A DNA stretch of 64,000 nt from Bettongia penicillata ogilbyi (GCA_023548195.1 JAJHZJ010000601.1:248001-312000), one strand, 5' to 3'; positions 1 to 10,815 are shown, counted from the first letter of the stretch. Translations and numbers: made by a program. The notes: generated by a model not told the origin, from the letters alone.

Positions 1-393
1 ATCCTGACTCCCTGAAGTTCAGGTAGGTGACTTACAGATGGATAATCTGCGTGCTGAAAGTCCCAAGAATTGCTGTGTTTGATATCTCGTGCTCAGTAGC
101 TGTCACTCGCTCGGTTCTGCTGGTCTCTCACAGTGGGCTAACGCTGTGCTGGTTCTGCCTGCTGCTGTGTCAGGTTTCCCGGGGACTTCCCACTCTGCTG
201 TGCTTGACGTATTGTGTTGTGCACTGTGGGCTCACCCATGTGGAACAGATCCTTCCTGCTGACCTTTCAGTCTGTCCTGGGATTTGAATCTGCAACATTC
301 TGTCTCCTATTGGATTCTGCGCCTCCAAATCTTGGTCAGATTCTCTTTTTAGAGGTATGTATTGCTCTCACTCCACCATCTTGGCTCCACCCC
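1..393 (-). mobile_element. L1 5' untranslated region, minus strand, cut by window start
   Basis: Read on the minus strand this begins at about 393 with the L1-type 5' terminus (a GGGGTGGAGCCAAGATGGTGG-like start) and runs leftward out of the window. Its reverse complement matches, in the same order, the 5' region of the plus-strand L1 at 20648: a segment with AATAGGAGACAGA, and further in a segment reading TAAGTCACCTAC. It abuts HAL1-type 3' sequence at 394 with no gap, so it probably inserted into that element. The 3' end and the left target-site copy lie outside the window, so this cannot be confirmed here. Open frames at 27-287 and 214-459 are incidental. Confidence 0.75.
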
Positions 394-2855
394 TCACCAT
401 TCATTGGTAAAGGTTTACGTTCCATATTCTCTCCATCCCTCCCTACACACCCTCATTGAGAAAACAAACAATGCAATACAGGTAATACATGTGTAACAGT
501 GCAAAGCGCTTCCATAATAGTTATGTTGTAAAAGATTAACCATAGTTTCCTCTGCCCTATCCTACTCTTCATTTACTCCATTCACTCCCTTGACCTTTCC
601 TCCCACAACAGTGTTTGTTTCTGATTATTCTTTTTCCCAATTTGCTGTCCCTTCTATTATCTTTCCTCTCCTATCTCCTTCCCCCTTGCCTTCCTGCAGG
701 GTAAGCCAAATCCCATGAGAATAAAGGTCAATTATTTTCTTTCATCTCCCTCCTCTTCTCCTCCATTTTTAAAGCTCTTTCTTCTCTTTTTTATGTGAGA
801 TGATTTGCTATATTCCACGTCTCCCTTTCTCTTATTCCTAGTTCATTCCATTCAACAGTAAGTTTTGTTTTTTAGATATTCTCCCTGTGCCTTCTATGTA
901 TGTGTGTGTCTGTGTTTGTGTGCATACACCGATTTATATACTCATACCTACACATATGTAATATAATACCCATACCCACAAACATACATAAATCCTAACT
1001 CTCCTCATACTGTAAAAGGTTTCATGAGTTACAAGTACAATCTATCCATGTAGAAATGTGAACAGTCCAACTTTAATGTATTTCCTAAGACTTCACTTTC
1101 CTGCTTACCTTTTCATGTTTCTCTTGATTCTTGTATTTGAAAGTCAAATTTTATATTGAGCTCTGATGTTTTCAATAAGAATGTTTGGAAGTCCTCTATA
1201 TAACTGAAATTATGTTTTTCCCCCTGAAGTATTACGCTTAGTTTTGCTGGGTAAGTGATTGTTAATTTTAATCCTATCTCTTTCACCTCTGGAATATCAT
1301 ATTCCAAGCCTTTCAGTCCCTTAGTGTGGAAACTGCTAAATCCTGTGTTATCCTGATTATATTTTTACAATACTTGAATTGTTTCTTTCTGGATATTTGT
1401 AATATTTTTTCCTTTGTCTGGAAACTCTGTAATTTGGCTACAGTGTTGCTAGGAGTTTTCTTTTCGGAATCTATTTCAAGAGGTGTTCAGTGAATTCTTT
1501 CTATTTCTATTTTATCCTCTGCTTCTAGAATATCAGGGCACTTCCCTTTGGTAATTTCTTGGAAAATGATGAGATGATGTCTAGGCTATTTTTTTGAACA
1601 TGGTTTATAGGTTGACCAACAGTTTTTTTCAATTATTTCTCCTGGATCTATTTTCCAGGGCATTTGCTTTTGAATGAGATATTTCACTTTGTCTTCTATT
1701 TTTTTCTTTATTTTGACTTCATTTTGTAATTTCTTGGTTTCTCTTAAAGTCATCAACTTCCATCCGCTCATTCTAATTTTTAAAGACTATTTACTTCTGT
1801 GAGCTTTTGAACTTCTTTTTCCATTTGGCACGTTCTGTTTGATATTGATATTTTGGGCCTTCTTTGCCATTTGAGTTAGTTTACTTTTTGGGAGGGAGGT
1901 CTCCTTTAGCAAGTTCTTGACTCACTTTTATGATTTTCTATCATCCCTCTTCCCAATTTTTCCTCCACCTCACTTACTTGATTTTCAAAATCATTTTTGA
2001 GCTCTTCCATGGGCTGATACCATTGCATATTTATTTTGGAGGTTTTGTATGAAGACGCCTTGACTTTCGTGTCTTCCTCTAATGGTATACTTTGATTTTA
2101 GTCATCCAAAAAGTAGTCTCCTATACTCTTATTTTTCTTTCCTTTTTTGGGGGCATTTTCCCAGCCAGTTACTTGACTTTTGAGTCCTTTTTCAAGAGAG
2201 AGGTTTACTCTCAGGACCTGTAAGTTCTAGTTTCTCCAACGTGGCACAGTCAATAGAGAGGTGTCTACTCCTCTCTTGGCCTGTCCTCTGTTCTGTAAAC
2301 AGGATTCCTTCTTCACAGTCACCACCAGCTCCACCACGATAGTGCTCTTCCTCACCCCAGGGACACCGCTCAGGACTGAAACCTAGATCAGATGCTCAAT
2401 TCCCCCAGGATCTTTAGGGTGAGGGCTCCAAAAATGTCCTCTGCTGCTGTTGTGGCTGCTGTTTCCATTGATCCAGAATTGGTGCCAGACTGCATTCACT
2501 CACCCATGTGAAACAGATTTCTCACTGACCTTTGAAGCTGTCTTTGGTGTTGGTGTTTGTGGGTTGAGAAATATGGGAACCGCAGCTGCTGCCTATGATT
2601 TCATGCCCTGAAGCCTGTTCCAGTCCTTTGCCTGCCCCATTACTCAGCCTGGGATGAGCTCATCTCCGAGTACAGTGCGATAGACCTTTCCTGTCAACCT
2701 TGCAGGCTATCCTGGGCTGGAAATCACTTTCATTCTGCTGCTCTAGAATTTGCTTAGAGTCATTTTGTACAAGCATTTTATGGGCTATGGTGGTAGAGTT
2801 AGAGAATTTCTGTCCTTCTACTCCACCATATGGCCTCTGCCTTCCCCCCTCCCCA
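394..2855 (-). mobile_element. HAL1-type (ORF1-only L1 derivative) element B, old subfamily, minus strand
   Basis: Reading right to left, it has a 5' end with an L1-like terminus near 2855, a 5' untranslated region to about 2150, a decayed ORF1 (about 2150-1113), a GT/CA-rich patch (about 895-985) and a pyrimidine-rich 3' untranslated region to 394. A surviving ORF1 C-terminal piece at 1113-1307 shows the 'TYPAKLSVILQGE' and 'FDFQIQES' type motifs seen in the better copies. No ORF2 is present. The last 200 or so bases of the usual 3' end are missing because the L1 at 1-393 interrupts it. The 5' region resembles the elements at 38356 and 54025 more than the younger copies, so I place it in an older subfamily. 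Confidence 0.75.
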
Positions 2856-3100
2856 CAGTTGACTTTTGAATCAGAAGATCTCACTGCATATCATGCCTCT
2901 GATATAGACAAATCACATGACATCTGTTATTAACTTCTCAATGTCTTTGGCCACTCCATAAGATTATTTTTTTGTTTATTGTTTGGTTACTAATTTGAGT
3001 GTGTGGATAATTTTTTTTTTCAATTTCTGCATTATAAGCTTTCTTTGCTATTAATGTGAATGTTCTTGACCACAGTAATCCCCTGTTAAACAAATGTGAA

Positions 3101-3102
<2 letters not shown>

Positions 3103-3142
<40 letters not shown>
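3103..3142. repeat. (AC)n microsatellite
   Basis: About twenty uninterrupted AC units in OR unit 1. The same place in unit 2 (near 30470) has only a short CACACACA run, so the expansion is specific to this copy. Confidence 0.95.
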
Positions 3143-3144
<2 letters not shown>

Positions 3145-3624
3145 CTACCTTTATTTATTCTTTAAGATATTAGGGAAAAAATAAAATCCAACTTGAAGTA
3201 AAATTTAAAGAAATTAAATTTTATGCGCTTTCATATGAATCAACTATATTTCTCATTACCATTATAATTCTTTGGAATAAAGCCTACTTCAGAATTTCTA
3301 ACAGAATGATATAATACAATGAAATGTATACATTAAAGTTAGTTCTAAAATTGAGGAGGTGTAGATTGTTTTGAGGAGGTGTAGATTGTTTTGAGTATGG
3401 CAGTAAGTATGCACTGAAATAATTATATGTGAACAGATATTTTGTATATATATTTACATCAACAAACCATAACAAATCAATTTTTAATATTCAAAATCAT
3501 CAGATATCAAATGCCGAGCTATCATTGCTATTCTTGGTATCTCTGCCTTAGCCTCACATAGTATAATATTCCCTGTTCCCCAAATGTGTACACAGGAAGG
3601 AAAACAGAAGCCCCAGCAAAGAGA

Positions 3625-3672
3625 ATCTCTCTCTGTCTCTCTCTGTCTCTATCTCTTTCTGTCTCTGTCTCT

Positions 3673-3728
<56 letters not shown>

Positions 3729-3750
3729 CTCTCTCTCTCTCTCTCTCATG
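3625..3750. repeat. (TC)n microsatellite, GA-rich on the minus strand
   Basis: About 125 bp of TC/TG dinucleotides with a few interruptions, at the 3' (tail) side of the CHRAC1 retrocopy. Long Arg-Glu or Leu-Ser reading frames across it are artefacts of the repeat. Confidence 0.95.
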
Positions 3751-3800
3751 ATTTATGGACCATTTTATTGGGGAGGAGTTATAAACAATTTCTTTAACAT

Positions 3801-3801
3801 G

Positions 3802-3835
<34 letters not shown>

Positions 3836-3836
3836 A
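3801..3836. repeat. (GT)n(AT)n microsatellite
   Basis: GTGTGTGT followed by an alternating TA run within the likely 3' untranslated part of the CHRAC1 retrocopy. Confidence 0.9.
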
Positions 3837-4398
3837 TTGGAAAATCTTTTACAGCAAAAATATAGCACTCTCTTATCAAACAGTAAAAATTTCTTACTGT
3901 ACAGAAATTATTGTATTACATACTATATACTACATATTTAATTGAAAATAAACTACATATGCAACCAAATATGAGCATGGTTGACAAGTGAAATAATTTC
4001 ATAATATGCATATATTGATTTACATTTACTATCACAAGAACATAAATCCATATCAGTTAATGAAAAACAAAAGTATTTCATGTGTTTACCTTAAGGATGT
4101 AGAAGTTCAATGTCAAAAAAGACAAACAAGATATTAGAATAAATATTCAGCTATGTTATATCTTGAAATGTAATGTAAATTAGAGGTTTTTGTTTCACTC
4201 TTCAAGTTGAAGTGTATATATGGATTGGATATAAAATTATGTCCTAAAAGTAATACAGTCTATTGGGAGTCACAGAAAAGTTATGGAGACAAAATTTAAC
4301 AGACCTGTATTTATTTAGTTTAGGAGAAAAAGGACCGAGTGCAGAAGCACGGTTGGTAGCACAATTTCGGTTAAGTATGAAATGTTGCATTTTATTTT

Positions 4399-4800
4399 TT
4401 ATGATTCAGCTTCTTCATCGTCACTCATCATCTTCATCTTCCTCTTTCTCCTCCTCATCTTCTTCCTCTACTTCCCCCTTCTCTTTTTAAACATTTTCAG
4501 ATATTTTCGGACTAAAAATCTTCTTTAGTAATATATCTGCAAGAAATTGAAAGTCTGCAGTATTTGATAAGTGTATAAAAATAAGTGATTTCTTCTCTTT
4601 TCCACTGCCACGTTTATAGAAATAGGTGGCTAGATACTGAACAATGAGTTCAGTGGCTGTGAGCGCAAGTGCTTCCTGGTTGATGCTGGACACCTCCGAG
4701 GATCTCTTCATGATCACCCAATTGCGAGATAAGGAAATTGAGACCAGCCTCTGGTCGCTGAATTTCTCTTGTCTCCAAATCAGTCCACTATCTTGCCCAT
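4399..4800 (-). pseudogene. CHRAC1: CHRAC1 processed pseudogene (chromatin accessibility complex histone-fold subunit)
   Basis: CHRAC1 is a small histone-fold protein that pairs with POLE3 in the CHRAC/ISWI chromatin-remodelling complex. Minus-strand translation shows 'EVSSINQEALALTATEL', then 'QYLATYFYKRGSGKEKK' and 'FQFLADILLKKI', which I recognise as the CHRAC1 histone fold, followed by an acidic serine/glutamate tail ending 'SDDEEAES' and a stop at 4399-4401. The span of 134 codons fits the roughly 131-residue parent. It is broken: the start near 4800 is followed within a few codons by an in-frame stop, a frameshift separates the N-terminus from the histone fold, a second shift and stop precede the acidic tail, and several family residues are changed. 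There is no intron. It is a dead retrocopy inserted in OR unit 1. Confidence 0.9.
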
Positions 4801-5307
4801 CTCCCCGCCTCCCCCCCATCCCAAACTCCAAACTCCTTGGGGATTAGAGCAGTGGCAGAAATTGCGGGGCTGCCACAACTCATGCTGCTGTCTTTGGAGA
4901 ATTTCTCTTGCTTGAATAACAAAGATCAGCAGAACAATATACAAGGACTCTTAAAGTATGTGTAGTAACAATATTTGGACAAATTTTGTAAAAAGTCCTA
5001 TCTTTTAGAAAGTGAGATTCATGACACAATAATCTGTTAATATAACCATGTATGATGCTGGTAGAGGTGATGATAGTTACGGTGGTGTAATAACAATTTA
5101 TAACAATTTATATTACAGATAAAATGTTGACATTAAAACTGATTATAGATACTAATGTCAGAAATACTCCCTGAAGAGATAACATGGAATGTTAATTCTC
5201 TAGAAGTTCTCCTTTTCTTTAGGGAGTATGTCTCATGGGCACCAAGACATCCATAATTTCTCCAGTATCAGAGACTACATAAATGAGATGCAGCAAATTC
5301 ACTACAG

Positions 5308-5309
5308 GT
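5308..5309 (+). promoter_or_regulatory. Splice-donor-like site in OR unit 1 (orphaned 5' exon remnant)
   Basis: The sequence CACTACAG then GTGACT follows a conserved stretch (5222-5307) shared with unit 2, where the matching site is CACTGCAG then GTGAGA at 31404. In unit 2 it could be the donor of a non-coding first exon for the OR8K-like gene. Here the coding exon is gone, so any exon is orphaned. Confidence 0.35.
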
Positions 5310-5814
5310 GACTGTTTTGGTTTTTGTTTTTTCATTTGTTTCCAATTACTGTAGTTGAATTCTAAAAGATGATCAAATTCAGTAATCTCTGCCTTAAAAT
5401 CTCAGTGTCTCCAATAGGTTTCTGTGATTCCAGCTGAAAACCAATTTACCAGGCAATTTTACTACAAATGTTAGAGCTGAAGCTTTTGAAGACAGAATCA
5501 ATATAACCATTTCTGAATTGGTAGGCTATCATTCAAGCGCCCTCAATTAACTAGGCAGAGCAGTGTTCTAATGATGAGAATTGTCAGGGTAAGTTAGGAG
5601 CTATATTGTGTCATTTCTTCATGTGGAATGTAATTAGACAGATAAACTCCCCCCTCAGACATGCTGGTTGAAGATCACATCAATGACATTCTTTGGAAGC
5701 CTCCACTCAGAGCCAAAATTTCATGTCACCCCGTTAACCATGACAGCTTACATATATTTGCATCAATGTTGATTTAGACCTGATCATGGCTGGAGGCAAG
5801 TACGACTTGGCAAT

Positions 5815-6090
5815 TTGAGGAAGCTATGAGATACCATAGATGAAGTGCTATGCCTGCTGTGAAGACTAAGCTCAAATCCATTCATAGACACTTTCTAACT
5901 GAATGTCGCTGAGCAAGTCACTAAACCACTGTCTACCTCAGCTTTCTCAAATATAAAATTGAAAGGGCACCTACCTCCCAGGGTTGTTTTGAAAAACCAT
6001 AGGATAATATTTGTAAAAGCTTTAGAACGGTGACTGGAATATAAAAATTCTATGCAAGTTCCAGGTATTAATTATTTTTGTCATTATTGC
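5815..6090 (+). mobile_element. SINE, tRNA-related MIR/CORE type, in OR unit 1
   Basis: Contains the usual order of motifs: a head with 'AAGCTCAAATCC', then 'GAGCAAGTCACTAAACCACTG', 'CAGCTTTCTCAAATATAAAAT', 'CACCTACCTCCCAGGGTTGT' and 'ATAATATTTGTAAAAGC'. A diverged copy sits at the same place in OR unit 2 (about 32062-32335), so this SINE was present before the duplication. Confidence 0.75.
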
Positions 6091-7435
6091 CATTGAATTG
6101 AGATCATGCTTTTTTTTTTTCAACTTGGGACCAAAAACAGTCTTATGTTTTACTCCATAGGATTTTGCACAAGCATACTTTTTCAATACAAAATTTTTGC
6201 AAATTAATCAAATTTTTATAACATGTTATAATGGGGGAAGAGTAGTTGTTCATAAAGTAGTTCAGTAATTAATTAATATATGCCTTGCAACACATATGAA
6301 ATTAGGGAGAAAATTTTGATAAGACTTTGCCTGGCTCATTCCAGCGCTCAAATTCAGGCATTACTCGAAGTTTAGGAAAGCAACCGTACAAACAATATCT
6401 AGATCATTTTATTTGCACCAGAACAATGTATCAGTGGTACTCATCTCCCTTCTGCATTCCCTTAAGTTAGCCAGAATTATATACGGACGTGACTGGTTTC
6501 TATAATTTTTCTGGTGTACTTATAATCTCAACACATTGATGAAAGGCTGTAGTCTCACAAATTTAACTTTGTTTCTTTTATTTGCTTGCTTGTTTTTTTT
6601 GTAGAAAGTAGAGAGGGATAGAGATACGCTGAAGAACCCCAAAACATTAAAATGGCTTGTATGTCATTTGCTGGATTAAAATACTGCCTTTTTAAATCAA
6701 GTGAAAATATCAAATTTTCATTTCCCTACTTCTCTTTTAAAGACCACTCAGTTTCCACTCAGTGTGACTTCCCTCCTAGTTTGAAAATAACAGAAGCTGC
6801 AGGTGACCATGGGAGATCAGGTTTCATTATAATGACATACTCAAAAGAGTTTTGCCTCGTGTATCTCAGGAGGCATATTTCATTCCTTTTCTAATGTCCA
6901 GCCAGCCTAAAAACTTATTTCTTTAATCTCCTTCCTCCGCCTTAATCATGATATGTCATTATGAGTAATTATAATGAGAGCTGGCTCATAGATACCATCA
7001 AGTAACTTGAACCCCACAAGAAAACCAGTATTTACTGCTGTTAACATTTGTCATCCTGTGGTGTCCACTATATTGTGCTACAATATTAAACTGGAAGGTA
7101 ATAAGAGGTAACTTCTGCAACTACTTTAAAGGTTGAGTAATATGTTTTGTATGAGTTAACTTCTTACAAATTTCATCAGAAAAGACTCCTATATCTAGAA
7201 ATAAAAGATACGTTCATAACAAAATATCATTCAGTAATACTCAAATCCATTGACAGACATCTCAAAGGAAGAACTTTAAAATGTCAGAGTCTTCTTTGTC
7301 ATTCCATGGAATACAGATGCATATATTCTGGAAACCAAATCTCTGTCAGTAATTAGAAAATATAAATAGAAAAATCATTTCCCTCTTCTTCAAAGTATCA
7401 TGCACATAACTGTCTATTGAAATGTTGCATCTCTG

Positions 7436-7560
7436 CTAAGACCATGAGCTCTTTGAATATGAGAAATGTTGCTTGTGTTGTTCTTGTTTGGTTTTTGCAT
7501 CCATAGATCATAGATAAGTGCTGTGAAGTAAAGAAATATTTAATAAATACTTCTTGGATT
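7436..7560 (+). mobile_element. L2 LINE 3' end fragment
   Basis: Has the L2-type terminal pattern: ACCATGAGCTCTTTGA, then TTTTTGCATCCATAGA, then TTTAATAAATACTTCTTGGATT. Its duplicate lies at about 35965-36075 in unit 2. Confidence 0.65.
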
Positions 7561-8224
7561 AGAATCACACGAACAGAATCAGTTTAATTGAAAATGTCCT
7601 TTTCACTTTTCTTCATTTGGCTTTTTTGTTGAATCAATCCATTTTCAGGGATAAGGCAGATCATTTTATTTTTTCCTTTTTGGAAGACTAACTGTATAGA
7701 TGACAAATTTCATTTGCATTGCTTGAGTAAGGTGACTTTTGTCTATTTTGTATTCTGCTGGCTTGTATGTGGTGAGTGACCTTCTTTAAAATTCTTCAGA
7801 TAGAGAAATATCACTGAATAAAACTCCAAATTTTTAAGATATACATTAGCAATTGCCTCTTTGTTATTACTACACGTGGCCTATCTTAAATTTGATATAT
7901 TTTCTTTAGTTTTTTTTCTTTCAGAAATCTGGTAAGCATGCACTGCTTTCTTGTTGTTGTTGTCCCTGAATTACCTTTTGAATCACATCAGTTAGGATAG
8001 ATTTCAAAGTGATCCCTCTGTCATTATATAAAGACCTGTCATTGTGGTGAATCCAAAACTTGCTGAGATATTTCATTTTCTTTGCCATAAAATCTTTGTT
8101 AGTTTTTTTCCCAAGCTTGAATCTGCATCTTTTCAACTTCTATTGGTTGTTTTTCATGATATGTACTCAAGGCTCATCACCATCCTTGTTTGACTTATAA
8201 ATACTGTTTCTGAAACATGGTAAT

Positions 8225-8500
8225 CTAAATGAGAAGAGAATGGAATAAGCATTTATATCGGATCTATTATGTCCTTTGTACTGTAATAATAGATCTTTTT
8301 TCACTTTTCATTTTTTTTCCACTTTATGAAAATGGATCATCAGAATATATGCATTCTACAATTAAGGGAACTGAGGCAAAGACGCATTTCATGAATGCAC
8401 AGAGTCACACAGCAAATATCTTTCTGAAACTGAATTTGAACTTAGATCTTCCTAACTACAGGACCTCCACTCCATCCATTTTGCCAGCTCCCTAGTCCTA
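8225..8500 (+). mobile_element. MIR/THER-type SINE
   Basis: Shows the classic core and tail: 'GGGAACTGAGGCAAAGA', 'CACAGAGTCACACAGC', 'TGAATTTGAACTTAGATCTTCC', 'CCACTCCATCCATTTTGCCA'. The 88-residue frame across it is incidental. Confidence 0.8.
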
Positions 8501-8539
8501 ATATCCATGGACCATTTATCATAAAAAATACCTCATCTT

Positions 8540-9791
8540 GGGGTGGAGCCAAGATGGAGGAGTAGAAAGACTCACGTATGCTAGCTCCGAACCCACAGCC
8601 CATATATTTCCTGCAAGAAGAACCCCCCACAAATTCTGGATCACTGCAAGGAGCGCAGAAACACAGTGGAAAAGATTTTCCTCCCACAGAACCCTGGAAA
8701 GCCATCCCCAGGGTCCGTCGTGCCCAGGAAAGTGGAGTCCACCCCTGAGCTACCCTGGCTGCGTGGCCGAGAGGAGCGGATCCGAGCAGGTTTCAGGGCC
8801 GGAACCTCCAGTGGCTGGGAAGGTCCCTCCGCCTACAGATGCTACAGGTCAGTGAGAGAGACGTCTGGGCTGGCCGAGAGGGGAGCGGGGTGTCTCCATG
8901 GCTCGGGCACCCTCGGGAGGAAGCAGCGGAGGGACTGGCAGAGGCAGCGGCGGCAGCCCGGGACCGCAGGCAGCAGCAGGCAGAAGTTCAGGTCTCTGCA
9001 TAAAGCCCCTGAGGGAACTGAGCCTGGGTGGCGGCCATGCCCCCACCCAAGCACCAGAACTTAAGCTCACATTGAATAGCAGCCACGCCTGCCGAGGAAA
9101 GCCCATTTGAATCTCAGACCCCAAGCACTAGCTGGGTGGATCTAGGCGGGGGTGGACAGGAATCTCAGAAGTCAAGGAACTGGCTGGGAAAGTGCCCAGA
9201 AAAGGGAAGAAAAATAAGACTATAGAGAGCTACTTTGATGGGGTTCAGATGTTCCCGCCTTTCAATTCTGATGACGAGGAAGGATTCTTACCATCAGGGA
9301 AAGATGTGGAGGTCGGGGCCTCTGTATCCCAGACATCCCAGGGGGATGTCCAGTGGGATCAGGCCATGGAAGAGCCTCTGCCGCTGCCTCTGCCACTCCC
9401 TCCATCACTTCCTCCCAAGGGGACCCGAGCCACGGAGACACCCTGCTCCCCTCTCCGCCAGCCCAGATGTCTCTCTCATTGACCTGTAGCGTCTGTAGGC
9501 GGAGGGACCTTCTCGGTCACCCTAGATTCCATCCCTGAAGCCTGCTCGGATCTTCTCCTCTGGGGCCTCCTGGCCACGGCAGCGCAGGGGTGGGCTCCGC
9601 TTTCCAGGGTGCGACGGACCCTGGGGACTGCTCTCCAGGGCTCTCTGGGATGGAAATCTTTTCCACTGCGTTTTGTGCTCCTTGCAGTGCTCCAGAGTTC
9701 GTGGGGAGTTCTTCTTGCAAGAAATATATGGGCTGTGGGTTCGGAGCTAGCATATGTGAATCTTTCTACTCTGCCATCTTGGCTCCACCCC
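8540..9791. mobile_element. Fold-back HAL1: two HAL1 5' regions in inverted orientation (element C)
   Basis: The left part (8540-9375, plus strand) starts with the HAL1 5' terminus GGGGTGGAGCCAAGATGG and runs through the 5' untranslated region into the first 60 or so codons of ORF1. The right part (about 9376-9791) is the reverse complement of a HAL1 5' untranslated region and ends with the same terminus, CATCTTGGCTCCACCCC. The arms 8540-8958 and 9376-9791 are therefore inverted repeats of about 416 bp, mostly matching. There is no HAL1 3' end and no poly(A) tail. I saw no target-site duplication (left flank CTCATCTT, right flank CTTCCCTT). The sequence is GC-rich and rich in CpG compared with its surroundings. 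Confidence 0.85.
9192..9482 (+). pseudogene. HAL1 ORF1 N-terminus fused to antisense 5' UTR sequence
   Basis: Starts with the HAL1 ORF1 N-terminal pattern 'MPRKGKKNKTIESYF' and continues in frame through 'SGKDVEVGASVSQTS' to about residue 62. At about 9376 the inverted junction replaces ORF1 with antisense 5' untranslated sequence, read as proline-leucine repeats and then a stop. The result is a 96-codon chimeric frame without the coiled coil, RNA-binding domain or C-terminal domain. I do not think it is functional. Confidence 0.6.
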
Positions 9792-10029
9792 CTTCCCTTA
9801 ATATTCTTGAACTTGTGTTTTTCCTGATGAATTGTGTTATGATTTTTTTAGATGTGCAATTTATTTTTTGCAATTTGATTGCTTTGGTACTAATTAAAAT
9901 AATTTAGGTAGAATTATCCTTTTAACATATTAACCCAGTCTACCCAGGAAAACCTAATTTTTATCCAATTGTTCAGAAGATATTTATAATATAAATATGC
10001 ATCCTCATATATGTCATAGAAAATGGTCA

Positions 10030-10260
10030 TTTAATACATCAAATAATAAGATGTAAAGAAGTCAGAGTTCATTATTCTATATCTTGGCATTTTTGACTTA
10101 GCCATATAAGTATAATGATCATCTTGTTCATCATGTGCCCCAAGAAGGAAAATAGAAGCCTTATGAAATAGAATTTCTGAAGCTTCAAGTTTTTTTTCCC
10201 CCTCAGTAACACGGGTATCCAAGTACTCACAGAAGGAGCACAAAATAATTACATAAGGAA
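10030..10260 (+). repeat. OR flanking unit 3, recognisable 5' portion
   Basis: Diverged similarity to 3500-3620 and to 30840-30980: 'GTCAGAGTTCATTATTCTAT', a CTTGGCATTT...TTAGCC stretch, and 'AAGGAAAATAGAAGCC'. It lies 2.2-2.4 kb upstream of the OR8K-like pseudogene at 12422, so it probably marks a third copy of the ancestral OR unit. Confidence 0.5.
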
Positions 10261-10369
10261 TCCTAAAATGTGTTTAGCAAAAAATATTTTCACTTCTGAA
10301 AGGAAGGTCCATATACTAAATGAGGTCACGAACAAATGAAGACCTAAAAATTGTAGTTTTAATAATTTT

Positions 10370-10620
10370 CAAATATCATCTTATTTGATCCTAATAATAG
10401 CCAAATATTTGATCCTAACAAATATTATCTTAATTTATCTTAACACCATCCTTGAAGGGAGGTTCTATTCTGACATCCACTTCTGAAGTTGAGGAAAGAG
10501 GCAGATACTATAGATTTGGCTAAGGTCACACTGATTGTAATGGTGTAAACACCACTTTTCTCAAAGTCGTCTTTGGAATAGGATCATTTTTCAGTCATTG
10601 TGCCATGCAGCTTCCTGATG
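10370..10620 (+). mobile_element. MIR-type SINE fragment
   Basis: Shows 'CATCTTATTTGATCCTAATAA', 'GTTGAGGAAAGAGGCAGA', 'GGCTAAGGTCACAC' and a degraded tail ending near 'GTGCCATGCAGCTTCC'. Confidence 0.6.
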
Positions 10621-10639
10621 ATAAATTTAATTCCCTTTT

Positions 10640-10815
10640 CATCAATCTTTGGAAGATAGTTACTATTATTATTTCCATTTTGTTTGAAGGAAACAGAGGC
10701 AGATGGGGATTAAGTTACTTGCCAAGGGTTACACAATTACTGTATGAAGTTAGAAACAAACTCAGTTTTTCCTGACTGCAGATTCCCCCAGCCATTTCAG
10801 TATCTAGCTCATTCT
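10640..10815 (+). mobile_element. MIR-type SINE fragment
   Basis: Contains 'GGAAACAGAGGCAGA', 'AAGTTACTTGCCAAGGGTTA' and 'CAGTTTTTCCTGACTGCAGA', followed by the usual degraded tail. It is a second copy directly after the preceding fragment. Confidence 0.7.

Larger units (their letters stand above)
3621..4908 (-). mobile_element. Processed CHRAC1 retrocopy with target-site duplications
   Basis: An insertion of about 1.26 kb relative to OR unit 2. It is flanked by near-identical 12-mers, GAGAATCTCTCT at 3621-3632 and GAGAATTTCTCT at 4897-4908; the uninterrupted counterpart in unit 2 is CAGAATTTCTCT at 30966-30977. The body holds, on the minus strand, a CHRAC1-like coding remnant (4399-4800) followed by likely 3' untranslated sequence (3751-4398) and a (TC)n tract (about 3625-3750). 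No introns interrupt the coding similarity, as expected for L1-mediated retroposition of an mRNA. A clean poly(A) tail is not visible; the microsatellite occupies that position. Confidence 0.75.
2862..8085 (+). repeat. OR flanking unit 1 (segmental duplicate that lacks its receptor)
   Basis: Long, diverged similarity in the same order to 30225-36594. Paired landmarks include 2893 and 30260 (CATGCCTCTGA), 3350 and 30715 (AAATTGAGGAG), 5227 and 31315 (TGTCTCATGGGCAC), 6650 and 32948, 7282 and 33605 (TTTAAAATGTCAGA), 7385 and 35907 (TTCAAAG/CTCAAAG then ATCATG), and 7978 and 36495 (GAATCACATCAGTTAGGAT). The second unit has an intact OR8K-like gene between the last two groups of landmarks; this unit jumps directly across that interval. 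It also contains a CHRAC1 retrocopy missing from unit 2. Identity is uneven, indicating an old duplication. Confidence 0.75.

Noticed and set aside
3586..3945. Ser-Leu and Arg-Glu repeat frames on both strands
   Set aside because: They are translations of the (TC)n and (AT)n microsatellites.
8538..9124. Several overlapping frames of 70-132 codons
   Set aside because: They lie in the GC-rich HAL1 5' UTR, where stops are rare; ORF1 starts only at 9192.
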